This document shows, in pieces, positions 38,230 to 52,000 of a DNA stretch of 64,000 bases. The notes under the pieces were generated by a model. The model worked only from the letters and a program-made list of their open reading frames with translations, was not told the origin of the DNA and did no database searches. Both the position numbers and the translations under genes were made by a program. How positions within the stretch are numbered: the stretch's first letter is position 1; every line of letters begins with the position of its first letter. The stretch comes from Xiphias gladius (taxonomy: Eukaryota > Chordata > Actinopteri > Istiophoriformes > Xiphiidae), in contig NC_053417.1 in assembly GCF_016859285.1 (NCBI RefSeq), forward strand, positions 27,619,206 to 27,683,205. The letters run 5' to 3'.

Positions 38230-40290
38230 CTCTTTTCTCATTGTGAGTTTATTTGATTAAAAGTTGAAAGGCTTGCATTTATGTCCTCAAATTGTATGTA
38301 CAAAGTACATGTACTCAGTACATGTACTTTGTACCTTGACTTTATCTCATGAAATGTGTAGCTTAATGTAATCAGCATAGCTGTATTAATGAATGTTATG
38401 TGATTGCTGAAATCACCCAAAAGAACCATTAATAACAAGAAGAGAAGGGGACCAAGACTACTGCCTTGTGGCACACCACAAGGTTTGTGATCAGTTCCCG
38501 ATACAAGATCTCATGGCTCAGATAAAACTTATGAATTATTTAATTTTTCTTACAAAAAAGTTCAGAACCATAATGATAGAAATATAACGATGTGAAAACC
38601 AACACCCAATTCACACAAAATTTTATTCAGCAACTACGAACCACGCTAAACTACATTCTTGGCTCAATATTTGTTTTACTTTATTTTTGAAACCATATAA
38701 ATAATCATTAAACTTTGTAACAACTTCCAACATTTTGTGACAGATAACCAAGAGGAATTTATGTTTCTAACACAGCGTACTTATACTGCAAAGATTTAGC
38801 ATTGTACTCCTATAACACAATGGTACTCACGATGGATAGTTTAAAAAAATATATCAAAATTGATGCAGACAGAACCAGGGATACCGTCTTTTTTATTTAT
38901 TCCACGGATTCTTCATCCTTGTCAAAACCTGCCGATTACATTACCCACAATGCAAATCTACCGCTAGCAGTTCGGTCTGAGACTTGGGTTTGTTATTCTA
39001 GTAGCAGCTAATGTAGCCTGGAGACTCTAGCCTCAAGCAAAGATGAAGACTGCGCTACAGAGATCTGGTAAAGTTGTTTTTTTTCCTAACTTCTAATTTT
39101 TTTCTTTTCATTATCAAGTGACGTTGCCTCAAGTAACTTCACTTGAGGCAGGTTATCAGACTTCACACAGGTCCCTCTGGAGCCACAAAAGGGATTTATA
39201 CAGCTTTTTGCATTTGAAGTGGCACTCCCCAACACCTGTAAACACACTTAATGAGTAAAACTGGTGTCATTGTCCTTTAGAATCTGACCTACAGCAAATG
39301 GTGTCGCATTCTCAATCCAGATCTCCACTCAACTTTTATATTTTTATGTGCTGTGGCTTTATTCAATGAAATGTATAGTTCAATCTCATCAGCATATCTG
39401 TGATAAATAATGTGATGTGTATATTGATACCACCCAAAAGACGCATAACAGGAAACACATGGACTGATTCAGTTCTCCCGTGGAATACCGCAAGGCATGT
39501 TGTCAGATGAAAATAATGTGAAACACCGCTCTCTTTTCATTAGAAAAAAGTCCATAATAATCATAATCCTAGAAAAAATAAACTTATGTGAAACCCAACC
39601 ACTAATTTTATCAAAAATTAAAACAAAAAATTATTAAGCAACCAAAAACCACCAGAGAGCCACATTCTTGGCTAAATGTCCTATAATTTTCAGTGAACTT
39701 GCCATTATATTTACTGATTCATTGTGTTATTTGATCTCTAAACAATATGCGTAATAATCAAACATTAAAGCCAACATCATAGCACATAAACAAGGGGTAG
39801 TCATTAATCTAATGGAGTGTAATTAAAATCTTAATCACAGTAAGTGACAGGCCTTATCCCATGTCGAATGTCATCAGTATAGCTGAAACAATCAGTGTTA
39901 TGTCTATCGTATCATCCAAAAGAAGCAAATATAAAAACAAAAGACAGGGACCAAGATAAGTGCCCTGGGGAACTCCACAGTGGGTGTAATAAGACGAATT
40001 GAATGTGAAATACCTCTCACTTTTCATTTGAAAATCTTCAAAATAATTCCCAATAAAAACAAAATATATAACATAAAAGAAATTAAACAACAACAAGCCA
40101 TACCAGATTCTTGACCAGAAGTCCAATCAGCTTTTAAATTTGTCCTGATTAAGTAGTTTTGCTACAAGAAAAAATTAGATCATGGAAATGACTATTTACT
40201 GTTATTTTCATTTTATAAGGAGGCATGTAAAACCCAAAGGGGCCCAAGACAACTGCCCTGTGGAACTCCAAAACTCCAAACTCCAAAATA
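38230..40290 (-). mobile_element. Series of decayed non-LTR reverse-transcriptase fragments
   Basis: On the minus strand the RT palm motif (GVPQGSxLGPLLF in intact elements) appears at about 38415-38490 (PQGSSLGPLLFLLLM), at about 39960-39985 (CGVPQGTYLGPCLLFLYL) and, more decayed, at about 39440-39500 and 40220-40270 (GPFGF region). Each is flanked by similar noncoding text, for example ATCAGCATAGCTG at 38372, ATCAGCATATCTG at 39388 and ATCAGTATAGCTG at 39871, and CATTCTTGGCT at 38656 and 39670. So these are diverged, repeated copies of one small RT segment, not one element. All are broken by stops and shifts. They are likely CR1/L2-type. Confidence 0.6.
38298..38334. repeat. Near-perfect palindrome, 18-bp arms, 1-base loop
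   Basis: Arms GTACAAAGTACATGTACT (38298-38315) and its exact complement (38317-38334) around a single C. Each arm itself contains the small palindrome GTACATGTAC. It lies 90 bases past the distal dnajc5 poly(A) signal. Confidence 0.85.
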
Positions 40291-40300
40291 TATTTTGTCT

Positions 40301-40304
40301 GTGT

Positions 40305-40382
<78 letters not shown>
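40301..40382. repeat. (GT)n microsatellite, about 38 units
   Basis: Near-pure GT run with one TCT interruption at its left end. Separated by 68 bases from a second long run. Confidence 0.95.
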
Positions 40383-40384
<2 letters not shown>

Positions 40385-40448
40385 CAGTAGAAAGAGCACA
40401 GCCTGGCATGGTCTTAATCTGTCCACATACCATCCACTGCCTGATATG

Positions 40449-40449
<1 letters not shown>

Positions 40450-40538
<89 letters not shown>
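40450..40538. repeat. (GT)n microsatellite, about 44 units
   Basis: Pure GT run. The unique spacer between the two runs (40383-40449) shows no similarity to anything I recognise. Confidence 0.95.
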
Positions 40539-40539
<1 letters not shown>

Positions 40540-40599
40540 ATTCGGTGTGTGTTGGGATCATTTCAGAGGCACTGGGCCGAAACCTGACACGACTCTCCC

Positions 40600-41443
40600 C
40601 CCACCCCCACCATCCAACCCGATGTGTCCTCTCTCTCACACACTCTCTCTCACACACACACACACACTGCTACAAATGGGCAGGAAGCTGCAAACCAACA
40701 AACAGAGCAGCCGCTACTTGTGTGGAAAAAGAGGAATGGAGTGAGTGTTGGATGAGCGAGGCAGGACAAGAACGAGAGACAGACTCTGTCCTAACGTCCT
40801 GTCCAGGCAGATTTAGTGTCAGCGTTCGGTGTCACGGGAGCTGAGGAGGAGAGCTCTGAGAGGAGACCACAAACTGGCTCCTGCTTCATTTCTCTTCTCG
40901 GACAATAACCTTCATTTCTTTAACTGACTGACCTGGATGTGACTTCTCCACCTCAACGTTCGGATGATTTATCGTCACGGACGTCTGTGATTAGTCTCAC
41001 TGAGATACTGGATATCAAGAAGTGTCTCTCACCCTCTGCGCTCGGTACAAGTCAGCAGCATCAAGCGAAACCTACTCAACACTTGGGTTTTACAGTAAAT
41101 CAAATCCTGGAAATATAAAATAAACCCGCAGCTCACTGAAGCTCATCTTAAGAAACGTGTCCTACAAGAAATAATTACATATAATTTTTTTTTTTTTTTA
41201 ATTAAAACTGGACAAAGTTGAGGAATTCCCAAGAGACACAGTAAAGTCTCACAGGTCTCTTTGGTGGCGGGAGCTCAACTGTGCTGACAGAGTACGGGCT
41301 CGGTCCGGATTTGCTGCCTGCCCAGAGAAACGCTGCAACAGAAATACATCTGCACAAAATGATTATGTGACTGAACGTGGAGACCAGCGGAAAAAAGAAG
41401 CAGCTAAACTAAGTGACAAGAGACTGAAATTTACGGTCAGCAG
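40600..41443 (+). promoter_or_regulatory. Putative promoter and 5' UTR of the MuRF-type TRIM gene
   Basis: Upstream of the first candidate start codon. A TATAAAA word lies at 41114-41120, which would place a start site near 41145 and leave a 5' UTR of about 300 bases. Several CANNTG E-boxes (CAGCTG, CACTTG) are present, as expected but not diagnostic for a muscle gene. The start site is not proven. Confidence 0.3.
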
Positions 41444-43142
41444 ATGCAGAGGAAGGTAAGTAAACAGGTAAAAGGATGGTTGCAGTTTTAAAGTCTTCTC
41501 ATCTTTTATTTGTCTTTTATTTTTGTCCTTTCTTTTCTTTATTCTTTTGTTTTCTCTTCTTTTTTTATCTTCTCTTGATTTTTTTTTTGAGATTTTCTCT
41601 TTCTCTCTTCCATCTGAAATGTTTCTTTCATTATTATTATTATTTTATCTTGTCACGGCCTGTTTTACCTCTTCGTCTCTCGTCCTGTTTGACTTTTCTT
41701 CCATCTGTTTTCTTCTTCTGCATTTTTATCTTGTGTCACATGATACTGGTGGTTTTGTGTGGTTTTTCTTGCCCATTAATTCCAAAGCATTTTTTTAACA
41801 AGCTTTCAGCAGACACACTTTTAGGCCCATTTTCAACGTTCCAGGCAGCCACTAGCTTCAAATGACTGAATTTACACGTGGGCAGTCCTCTGATTAATGC
41901 AGTTGCTACCAGGTGCTGTTACGGTGGCGTGCTCGTGAAAGCTTTGACACCTGATCTTTCAGGTGAATCTGCAGCATTATGATGTGTGTTTTGGTCAAGC
42001 TCGAGCCTGGAAGACAAATTTTAGACCCACCCCCGGGTAAGTCGGTGCACACTCATGTTTGAATCCACAGAACTTTATTTTAAAATTATAGCGGAGATCC
42101 TGAAGTTTGAGAATATCACAAATGTGGTGCAGTCGTGAAAACATGGAGCTGTATGACGTTCACTCAGTATAAAGGTTATAGGTTTTATGAAGAGTGGCAA
42201 CGAGGTAACACAGAATATATACCCTTCACATTCAGACAGTGTGGAATAAGATTTTTTCCATCTTTAAAGCTACATAAGGGACAGAAAAGTGGAAAACTGG
42301 ATGTTTAAGGATCAGGAACATTGTCAAAACAAGTTAGTTGTTCAGCAGCTGCCGACTTTCCAGCCATTGATTACAGATTTCAGACAAGTTTCAAGACTCT
42401 GCAAGGTGGTTTTCGTAGAACTGAACTAAAACCAATCTAAAATGAGCCGTGTGTTTTTGAAAAACGGTCAGTGGTGACTCGAGTATGTGCAGTTTATACT
42501 GACTGGTCTAAAACGTGCAGAGGCACCAGCGCAGCCCCTTGAAAAACGGACAGCCGTGCCGGCTGACTGCAGCAGATTAGACCGGTTGTCAGTCGTCTCT
42601 GCTATCGACAGGAGGAGGTGAAGCTTGGCGGCGCAGCCACGTCGCCGCCGGCCGACCTGAGCTGCCTGCGGGGCGGCGGGGGAGCGGACCGCGAGGCGGG
42701 GCTGGCGACGCTGGAGAAACAGCTCATCTGCCCGATCTGCCTGGAGCTGTTCAGCAAACCGGTGGTCATCCTGCCCTGCCAGCACAACCTCTGCAGGAAG
42801 TGTGCCAACGAGCTCTACCAGGTGTGGGACACAGCACGCATGTAGGCCGCTGCTAATGTGTGTTTGGTGTGTGGCTCTGTACATGCAGTCCGCGGACGTG
42901 CGCTCAGTGCTGCACATGTATGTAGCGTGTGTGCAGGGACACACTCGTCTTTCATCCCACACTTTTTCTATCATGGGCCAGTACCGCGTTGTTCACACAC
43001 ACACACAAACACACACAAGATTGGTGCGTGTGTGTGTGCAGTGGATTATCAGTGTCTAAAATGGGATGTGTGGATGTTTAACTGGTTCGCTCATGTACAT
43101 GAAGGTCACCTGCCCTGACCTATATTTACTGCCATTGTTTAG

Positions 43143-43182
<40 letters not shown>

Positions 43183-46100
43183 GCGACTCTGCTTGTCGAT
43201 GAAAAGCTCAGCACATCCATCCAATCACTGGGCACTTCAATGCAATTTGGGCTTTTTGAGGTACTTCGGTTTTAGTGGAGTATATACGTTGTAATCTGCT
43301 TGATGCTTCTTCTCCACTTCCTTTCAAGGGGAAATATCGAACCTTCCACTAAACTTCCAGTATAATGAAGCTGTAGTTATTAGTTACTTTGGAGATTAAG
43401 TTTATGAACACACGTTCCGCAACTTCCAAAGCTCATGTGATGCCACTAATGATGCAATAAGAAGATGTGCACGTGACCTTTTCTGATCCGGTTCTCGTTA
43501 TCCTGCGCCCCCCGAACATCGCTGACCTCTGTGGTTTTACCGTCGGCGTTCCCAGAACCCGTAATCCGTCTGGATCTCACGCGCTGACCAGGCTCCCACC
43601 TTCGGATCGGCAGAACACACACAAACACGTAGTAGGTCACAAGTCCACAAGTCCTACAGCAGGAGGACTAACGCTGTGCATACCTGACAGACTCCGCCCC
43701 CGCTGTCATGCTCACGTTCATGACCTCTGACAGCGAGAGGTCTGCCCTCCGCAACACACTGACACAAACACACACTGACCGGCTTTCATGCAATAAAAAG
43801 ATTTAGCTCTCACCTGCCCGGTTTGGACATGCCGATCCCCACCACACCCCTCGATCCCTGCCGGGCCACGTACCGTTTTCCATCGCCGCACTGCCTCAGT
43901 GTGTGTATCCAACAGCCACTCTCCCCCTTCTCTCCTCGACCTTTAACAAGCAGTCTGGCTTCACGTGGGGCTATAACCATGAACGCCGTCCTCTCTCTCC
44001 CAGTCTTTGGAAAAACCACAGACTTAAAGAATATTACCAGAAACCTTCAGGTCTCCGAGGTGAAACTGTTTTGGTTTTTTAGGATTAGGATTTCATGAAA
44101 TGACATTGGTTACAGTTTACAAATTCGTGCACAGTCTCAGGATTAAAGGCGCACTGCGGTGGTTTAGAATTGCACTTTCGCTTGCGTAACTTTGGGACAT
44201 GGGAGAGACTGTTGGCTTAGTTCAGCACAAAGACATGGAACAGGGAGAAACAGCTACTGAGCGGGCTCTGTCCACAGGTAACTAAATCCGCCCACCAACA
44301 CATCGCACACAGACGGGTCAAAACCGCATGACAGTCCACGGACTCCGAAACAGCCAGGCCCGTGGGGTGCTCCCGTTGCGCTGCGGCGAGCACCTGCCGA
44401 CGGTGGCATGAGGAGCGACAGACCGCGAACCAACCACGACAGGGCACTGTGGGAGGTGCTGGAACGAGTCGGCGCCGCGACGGCTTCACCGCGCAACGTG
44501 CAGGGCTTAACGGATCTGCTGCTGACGTCTCGCCGCCAGATACCGCAGGACGTCTTCAGAGGCCTCGCAGAGTCCCCGCCTCGGCGGGTCAGAGCTGTCG
44601 TGGCGGCACATGGTGGACCAACGGCGCATTAGGCAGGGGACTTTCAAGGGGACTATGTGTCAGACCGTTTTTTTGTCCGGGATGAGTACCTTCCTGGACT
44701 CTCCCCTGGTTGCCTGGTAAACCCACGGTAACAGCAAGACTTCAAGACTTCAGACCCATTAATGTTGCTGATGAAATGTTTTTGCATCCAACTGTGGACT
44801 GTTGGGAGACGTTACACACATATAGACTAAAAGTGGGATAGTGGGATAGTGGATTGAGCTGCAGGAGGCTGTTCAGTCCTTTTTTTTTAATGGCGTTTCA
44901 GTCCGAACCATCAGACCTGTAGGAATCACTGTCACCCCGGTTGCTAAGTCTGTTAGGAAGCTCGTAATGGACAAGCGTCAACTCTAGCAAAGACTTAAAT
45001 CAACTTGAAAGAATTAATCATTTTCAGTTGCTGCTTTTCCAGGTCCAGGTGGAATTAATTCGATTAGGAATTGTTGTTATAAGCTGCCGGGAAGTCCTGA
45101 GAAAAATGCGATGTAATGATGAATAATTCTTCGGACTTTCCGTCATACTGTCATACTTTGGCCAGCACGATTGTGAAACAGGTGTAAAATTTCATTCAAC
45201 GTGGAGTCTCAAGATGGAAGTTGGGGAACCCTGCAGAAACCTTGTCAAAGGACACTAAATACAGACAACTGAGAAGGTGGATTATCTTTGTTATCACCGT
45301 TGGAGAACTTTGTAACTGATACAAATACGAATTCAACCTGATCTAGAACACATTCTAACCCAGTTCTCCCAGTCCCGACTGTTGGTCTCTCTACCAGCCC
45401 CTGTCTGACCAGCTCTGACCCCCCAGTCGGGCCCAGCAGCAGCTGAGGCTTATTAAAGCCCCTATTTCAGGACGCTCTGCCCCCCTAGCCTTCCCTCCGT
45501 CCGTCTCTCTGCTCCTCTCTTCCCCCCAAGCTCTCAACTCTCTAATCGGTTTCCACTTGTGCACAGTTTGTCTCCTGTGATCTCTCCTTTCTGTTGCTGT
45601 CGTCATTTAACTGTCCATCCGTATTTCCGTCGTTCTATCTGATGATAAAGCAACAGCGTACTGCTGAAAGCCTTGGCCAGTTTTTTTTTTTTTTCCCACC
45701 TTATTCACACAGTGTGGTGGCATTTAAACACTCTTAAGTACCCAACACAAATTAAAGGAATAGTTTAACGTTTTGGGGAATAGGCTTACGAGTTAGTTCA
45801 GAGGATTGATACCGTTCTCATGTCAACTCTATTTTAGACTTCATCGGCCTCCTAGTAGCCAAAAAAAAAAAAAACAGTGTCCGAACTTCACTGCATCTAT
45901 AGCACGTTATGTTTTGTGATTTTTTTTCAAAACAGTTTCATTCATTTTTGTAGTAATATGAAACAGTTGTTACAACGCAGCAACCAACAAATAAGTAATA
46001 AAAAAACACAGGAAAGAAACAACATCAACGAAGCAACGCTAGAGTCGCCCGGATGAAAACAAAAACACCCAGTTTCTTTCACGTGTAGCAGATCCCGTAG

Positions 46101-47455
46101 CCCAGGTCCATCCATCATGGGTCACAACCTGGCCCCAGTCCAAGTGAGTGTGTCCAATACCAGTATTCTGTCCTGAAGGTCTCCAGGTCAAGAGGTAAAG
46201 TCCCACAGATAATAAATTAAGCCTCCCTGCAGGGAGATAGTCCACCAGTAGCGTCCAAAGGTTCAGAAATCATTTAGCAAATTTAATGAGATCCTGTTCT
46301 GCTCCTCCTGGTGGAATCCCCCCACATGGACGAACAAAATACCCACAATGTGAGCGAGGTGAACAGAGGCTTCTGGGTTTTTATTTAGACCAGTAAACCA
46401 AGGTTACTCAATGAGTTTGTGTGTGTGTGTGTGTTTGCTGCCCTCCGGGCTTCAGGGTGTTTACATGCTGGATGGTGAACAGGGGGTTTTCGGATCTCGC
46501 TCTTGTTCAGTGACCTGTCCTGAAGCAGCTCTGACTTCACCCAGGGAGACATTTGGAAGATTTCAAACATTCTCCACCGGTGCCACTGACTGATGAATAA
46601 CCCTGCTGCTAATTGTTAAAATCCCAGCATGCAGCTGTGTTGTCGGACAACAAACTCCAACTGCTGGGTGTTGAAAGGCAGACGGAGATACACAGCTGAT
46701 GAACGGTACAGTAGAAACTATCACCGCTGTCTTTATATTTGTATCATTTTTTGTTTTGTTTTGTTTTTTTCTGTCCAGCCCTCCCTGTTCCAGGCTCGGA
46801 CCACCATGCTGGTGAGCAGCGGCCGTTTCCGCTGTCCGTCCTGCAGACATGAGGTGGTGCTCGACCGCCACGGCGTCTACGGCCTTCAGCGAAACCTGCT
46901 GGTGGAGAACATCATTGACGTCTACAAGCAGGAAGTCAGCAGCAGCAACAATAGCACAAGGTGAAGAGAGACGACAAGTCATTTAAAACACACTTACACG
47001 GAGACACTCAGCTGGCGGTTTATTAGGTACACCTGGGTAAAACCAAGGCAGTCTTATAATGTTTGGTTTGTGTTGAAACTGTGTTAAAGAGGTGTTGATT
47101 GACCCGCGTGATCATTTTTGAGCTGTGGACTGTGGTGCCGCTGAGCTGCGCTGCATGACACAGACAGGTGCTGCCATTATTCGGTCCTCGTCATTCATAC
47201 AAACAGCCACCAGAGTGTAGCCACGGGTGTGTTCCTTCCATCTCTCGCCAGCCCCCTGCCGCTTCCTCCACATCCCGCTAAGCTGATGTGTCCGGACCAC
47301 GAGGGGGAGAAGGTGAACATCTACTGTCGCACCTGTCAGGTCCCCACCTGTTCCCTCTGCAAGGTGTTCGGGGCTCATCAGTCCTGTCAGGTGGCTCCTC
47401 TGACAGACATCTACCAGCAGCAGAAGGTATACAGTATGATAATACACTGTACGGT

Positions 47456-47531
<76 letters not shown>

Positions 47532-49015
47532 GTCTGTGTTGCGTGCGAGAGAAGAGTTGGACTGATGGGTTGGGGATGGAAACCATCATTACAGGGTCTT
47601 TTTTTCATGTTCCAGGACCTTTATACGGTGAGTTCTAAGCTACTGCTGCATATTCAGACTATACAATAATTATTGTTGGTCTTTGTTTTTTTTTTAAAAA
47701 GGTTCTTAGATACGTTTGTCCCACCTGCAATTCCTACTATTCTGCGATATTCCTACCAGATGGCAGATGTGTACAAAGCTGCAGCACCACTCCTCCTAGT
47801 GGTGGCGCAGCATGATGATAATGATGAAAATAGCGAACGCGCGGCTTAGCCCATTTGTATAGCGACTTTAATACAGGTCAGTGCAATTCAAAGTGCCTCA
47901 CAGGTGATAGTGAAAGAGACTAATGCACACGATATAAAATTAAAAAATCTATAAGTAAAACCAATAAAATAGAGAAAAAGATGAAATTTACAGAATACAA
48001 AAGAACTGTTCGGAGGTTAAAATGTAAAATGGTGTGCCTTTGATTGGGCTAGGCTAATCGCAACCTTTAAAAAAAAACTACTCAAGTTCATTTCCTCTCG
48101 TTTCTCAGGCGGAGCTGAGCGAAGGAGTCAGTTCGCTGGTGGCTGTCAACGGTAAAATCCAGGCGTTGATCAGTGAGCTGGAGCAGACCTGCAGAAACAT
48201 AGAGGTGTGTGGGCAAGTAATCCTAAAACGTCTCATCAAGTCTCACAAAAGTCCGAAATCTCAGTGTCTTTTTCCTTCGGGTTTTTAAACAAATAAATCT
48301 TGACTTGATATTCCTTAAGAAAAAAAAAAAAAAAATCAACCTCAGCTTCTGTTTTCTAATCCTGCCTATTTGCAGTTTCTTAAATGTAATTGATCTAATA
48401 TATGTTGTTGTTTTGCCAGCATGGTTTCATAAATTGCCTCTATGTACAATATTTGAACAGTGTTTTTTATTGTGTGGTGTCACTCACTATGAAAGCATGC
48501 GTTTTGTTTTTCGCAACCCTCTTCGTTTCGCCCTCAACAGGAGGACTGTAAGACCCGGAAACAGAGCGTGTGCGACAAGTTCGACGGCATGTTTTCCATC
48601 CTGGGGGAGAGACACAAGGTCAGGTTCTGTTCTGCTCTTTGACTTCGCTCGAAAATTCACTGTTTGGTGCCTTCGAGGAGCTTCGACAAGCGCGGTGGCG
48701 GTTGAACAGAATAGCGGCGATATTGGCAACAGCCGTACTCTGATACCACTGTCACATGTAGGAGTAGAAGGAGCAGTTCTGAAAAAAACAAACCCAAACA
48801 AAACACTGACCCAATAAATAATGTAATATTACATATGCAGTTCATTTGATACATGAATGGATGACTCACATTACAAAACTGTCAGTTCTCTTCAAGACTG
48901 TCCTGCAGAATATACTGATAGAGATTAGGAGATTAGCTCCTGCTGATATTCAGTACATGGCAAATATTTGTGTCGTATATGAAAAGTATATGTCCTGCAG
49001 CATTTTAATGGCAGC

Positions 49016-49049
<34 letters not shown>

Positions 49050-52000
49050 TCAGTACCAGTAGTAGTAGCAGTAGTAGTAGCAGTAGTAGTAGCAGTAGTA
49101 GTAGTAGCAGTAGTAGTAGCAGTAGTAGTAGTAGCAGTAGCAGTAGTAGTAGCAGTAGCAGTAGCAGTAGTAGTAGCAGTAGTAGTAGCAATAGCAGTAG
49201 TAGCAGTAGCAGTAGCAGTAGTAGTAGCAGTAGTAGTAGTAGCAGTAGTAGTAGCAGTAGTAGCAGTAGTAGTAGTAGTTGTAAATGTAGTGGTAGTTGA
49301 AACCGATGTTGTCACCATCATCATCTTCACCATTACTGCATCATCACCTTGAAGGCGATGACACAGCGAATCAGCTCCGAGCAGGACGAGAAGACGGGCC
49401 GCGCCCGGGCGCTGGTGCGTTGCTATGGAGACAGCATGGAGGCCAACGCCAAACTGATGGAGAGGGCGTTGAGCGGCATGGAGGAGCCGGACATGGCTGC
49501 TTTCGTCCAGGTGGGCGGTAGTGGGCACGTTTACGCCTTGAACGTTAGCGGCAGTGTCCATGGTGTTCACAACGGAGAAGGGCAGACGGATCAGTGTCGG
49601 ACTGAGAAACGACGGGAATGAAATTCCAAATTGCTGATACTCACAAAACAACCTCTCTCTGAATAAGTCTCGGTAACCCTGAAGTTAAAAAAAAGAGTTA
49701 TCTCTTTCAAGAGTCACCCGTGTACAAGAATAAACCTGTACAGTTTAAATGTGGACACACACAGAAAACTCCACACAAGTTCGAACACTTTTACATTAAA
49801 GTAAAGCAATTACAGGTAAAGTTTGATTTGGCTTAAAAAGGTCTAATGAAGAGAGGTCACCGAGTTGTTGCACTGTGGGAAATGTGGTCTTGAGAGTTGC
49901 TTTTGGACCTTGGCCAGTACTAGACACGTAACACTGTGAAAATTACTGTGCATTTCAGCCTCTACTGCCCCAACTTTCACTAGTCACTGTGCATCATATG
50001 CTTTTTAGGTGTGTATGGCTTTTTTTTGCGCAAATAAGAAGTCTTGAAAGCTGGGAAGTGATCCGTCTCTGAAATGCTCTCTCTCTCTCTTGTCTTTTTC
50101 CCTCTGCCCTCTTCCTCCCTCCAGAATTCAAGAGAGCTGATCACAAAGTGAGTATTGTGCTTTTATTTTACGCGATGAGATCCTCTGTTCAATACGTGCA
50201 TGTGCTTGACTTTGTATAGACCTTTTGTTGTTTATACCTTTTTATTATGTACTTTTTGGCTCTATTCTATACAGTAAATTCTTTGTTTATCAAAATTTTC
50301 CCCCCCTCGTATTCATTCATTACTCCCTGTACTTTCCTCAGAGTCATAGCAGCGGCCACCTCCGGTCCGGCTGAGACGCTGAAGCCTGGTTATGAGAATA
50401 TGAGCCACTACAAATTTAACTTTAGCCGACAGGAGAGAGCCCTGAGGAGCATAGACTTTATTAAAGGTAAGAAACAGGACTGTCAGACCTCAACACTGAG
50501 AGACTTTATTTTTGTAATTTACCAATTAAATTGAGAAAAACAAAACAATTTTGACTTTCAACTACAAAGAAAAAAGCAGCATAATTCGTTCATCTGCAAC
50601 GTTACGTGCAAAACTACCCGGCTGCAAAACGAAGCGCTGGTTTGGAAAAAAAAGTCGAATTATTTCAAATGCTTGGTGTATGTGTAAAGACTGAACTGTC
50701 AAGCTACCTGCCAGGAACAAGAGTGCAGATGTAACACACACTAGGTGACCTTATCTCTTCTGGGTTTTTTTTTTTTTTGCGGGGTTTAAGGTCTGTGATG
50801 AGTCTGGTATTAAAAAATGGTTGGTCGCTGCAGTCGGTGAGGAAGAGCCGGTGAGGAAGATCAGCCCCACCCAAGCACGCAAAATAACCAAAAATGAAGA
50901 AGCCGAAAGTCTTATCGATCAGCACCAATGCCTCGGTGATTGTTAGGCCAGATGCTTCCACCCCACTCCCTTTTCTTAAAAGAGAAACTTTACATTTTTT
51001 TACTGTATAACAATCCTAACATAATATTCTTAGGTCTTATTTATTTACATGGTTTTAGACAAGCGCTGTTTAGGTTCTTTCTAGGACGAAACATTTTACC
51101 TAATTGTATAAGAAATTTTATATATATATATACATATACATACACACAGACATCACTGTAATCAGTTTCCATTTCGAAGCATGTCAGCACTGAAAACCCA
51201 GAGCTGAAAGAAAAACCTAGACTCGACAGTAGGTGTTCGGGTAAATGCTGAATGTGGAAGAAAACTATCAGAGCTTGTAAACAGTTCCGTTTGAGACTGA
51301 GGTCTGATTATGTCTATTTTACAAGGTTTAAAATGCCTGAGAACTTCATACCGGAACTGATGAAGCCTCTTCGACACTAAAACAGCAAATACAGTAAATT
51401 TTTTGACTTGGTAGCTCAGATTGAGCTCAGTAGAACCTAGAAAATATCTAGCACCACATCATCTGAATATTTTAAAGTGAAAACACACACACTAAAACAC
51501 CAAAAAACTGCTAAATGTGAATCGAGTGCTGCAATACAAATATTAAATGTCGTTGAAGTACAGTTTTATTTTTGTTGTTTTGTATAGTGAAAGCTCAAAA
51601 ATGTGTCAACACACTATGACTTAAATAATCCTTACAGACAAGTCCAAGCAAGCATTCAGTATCAACAGGTTTTGTTGTCTCTCTCCAGCTGTGGAGGATG
51701 TTCCTGAAGAACCAGAGGCTGAACCAGAGCCAGAGGAACCCAAAGAGGCCTCTGTCCAGAACACTGAACCAGAGCACCACCAGGAAACCTCCATCCAGAA
51801 CCTGGAGTCTGTTGTAGAACCAGTTATAGAGACAATCCCAGCACTGATATCACCCCCAGGGGAACCAGTACAGACAGCAGCACCAACACCAACCCTGATT
51901 CCACCAGCTCCAGGACTGTTGAGAGACTCCGTGGAAGCTGAAGGGGCAGATCTGCAGCCAGCGACCGACGACGCAGACCTGAATGATGAAGGATCGGGTC

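Larger units (their letters stand above)
42822..46778 (+). other. TRIM intron 2 with nested repeats
   Basis: Contains a GT microsatellite (43145-43180), a percomorph repeat split by a transposase relic (44200-44740), a second piece of the same repeat (45750-45905) and A/T homopolymers (45680, 45860). The stretches 43200-44190 and 45910-46770 hold nothing I can identify. Confidence 0.5.

Noticed and set aside
44217-44496. Minus-strand frames over the transposase relic
   Set aside because: They are shadows of the plus-strand Tc1-like frame and of repeat sequence.
48846-49651. Ala/Val-, Leu- and Thr-rich frames up to 233 codons
   Set aside because: They follow the GCA/GTA array in intron 6. 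Only 49355-49510 is a real exon here.
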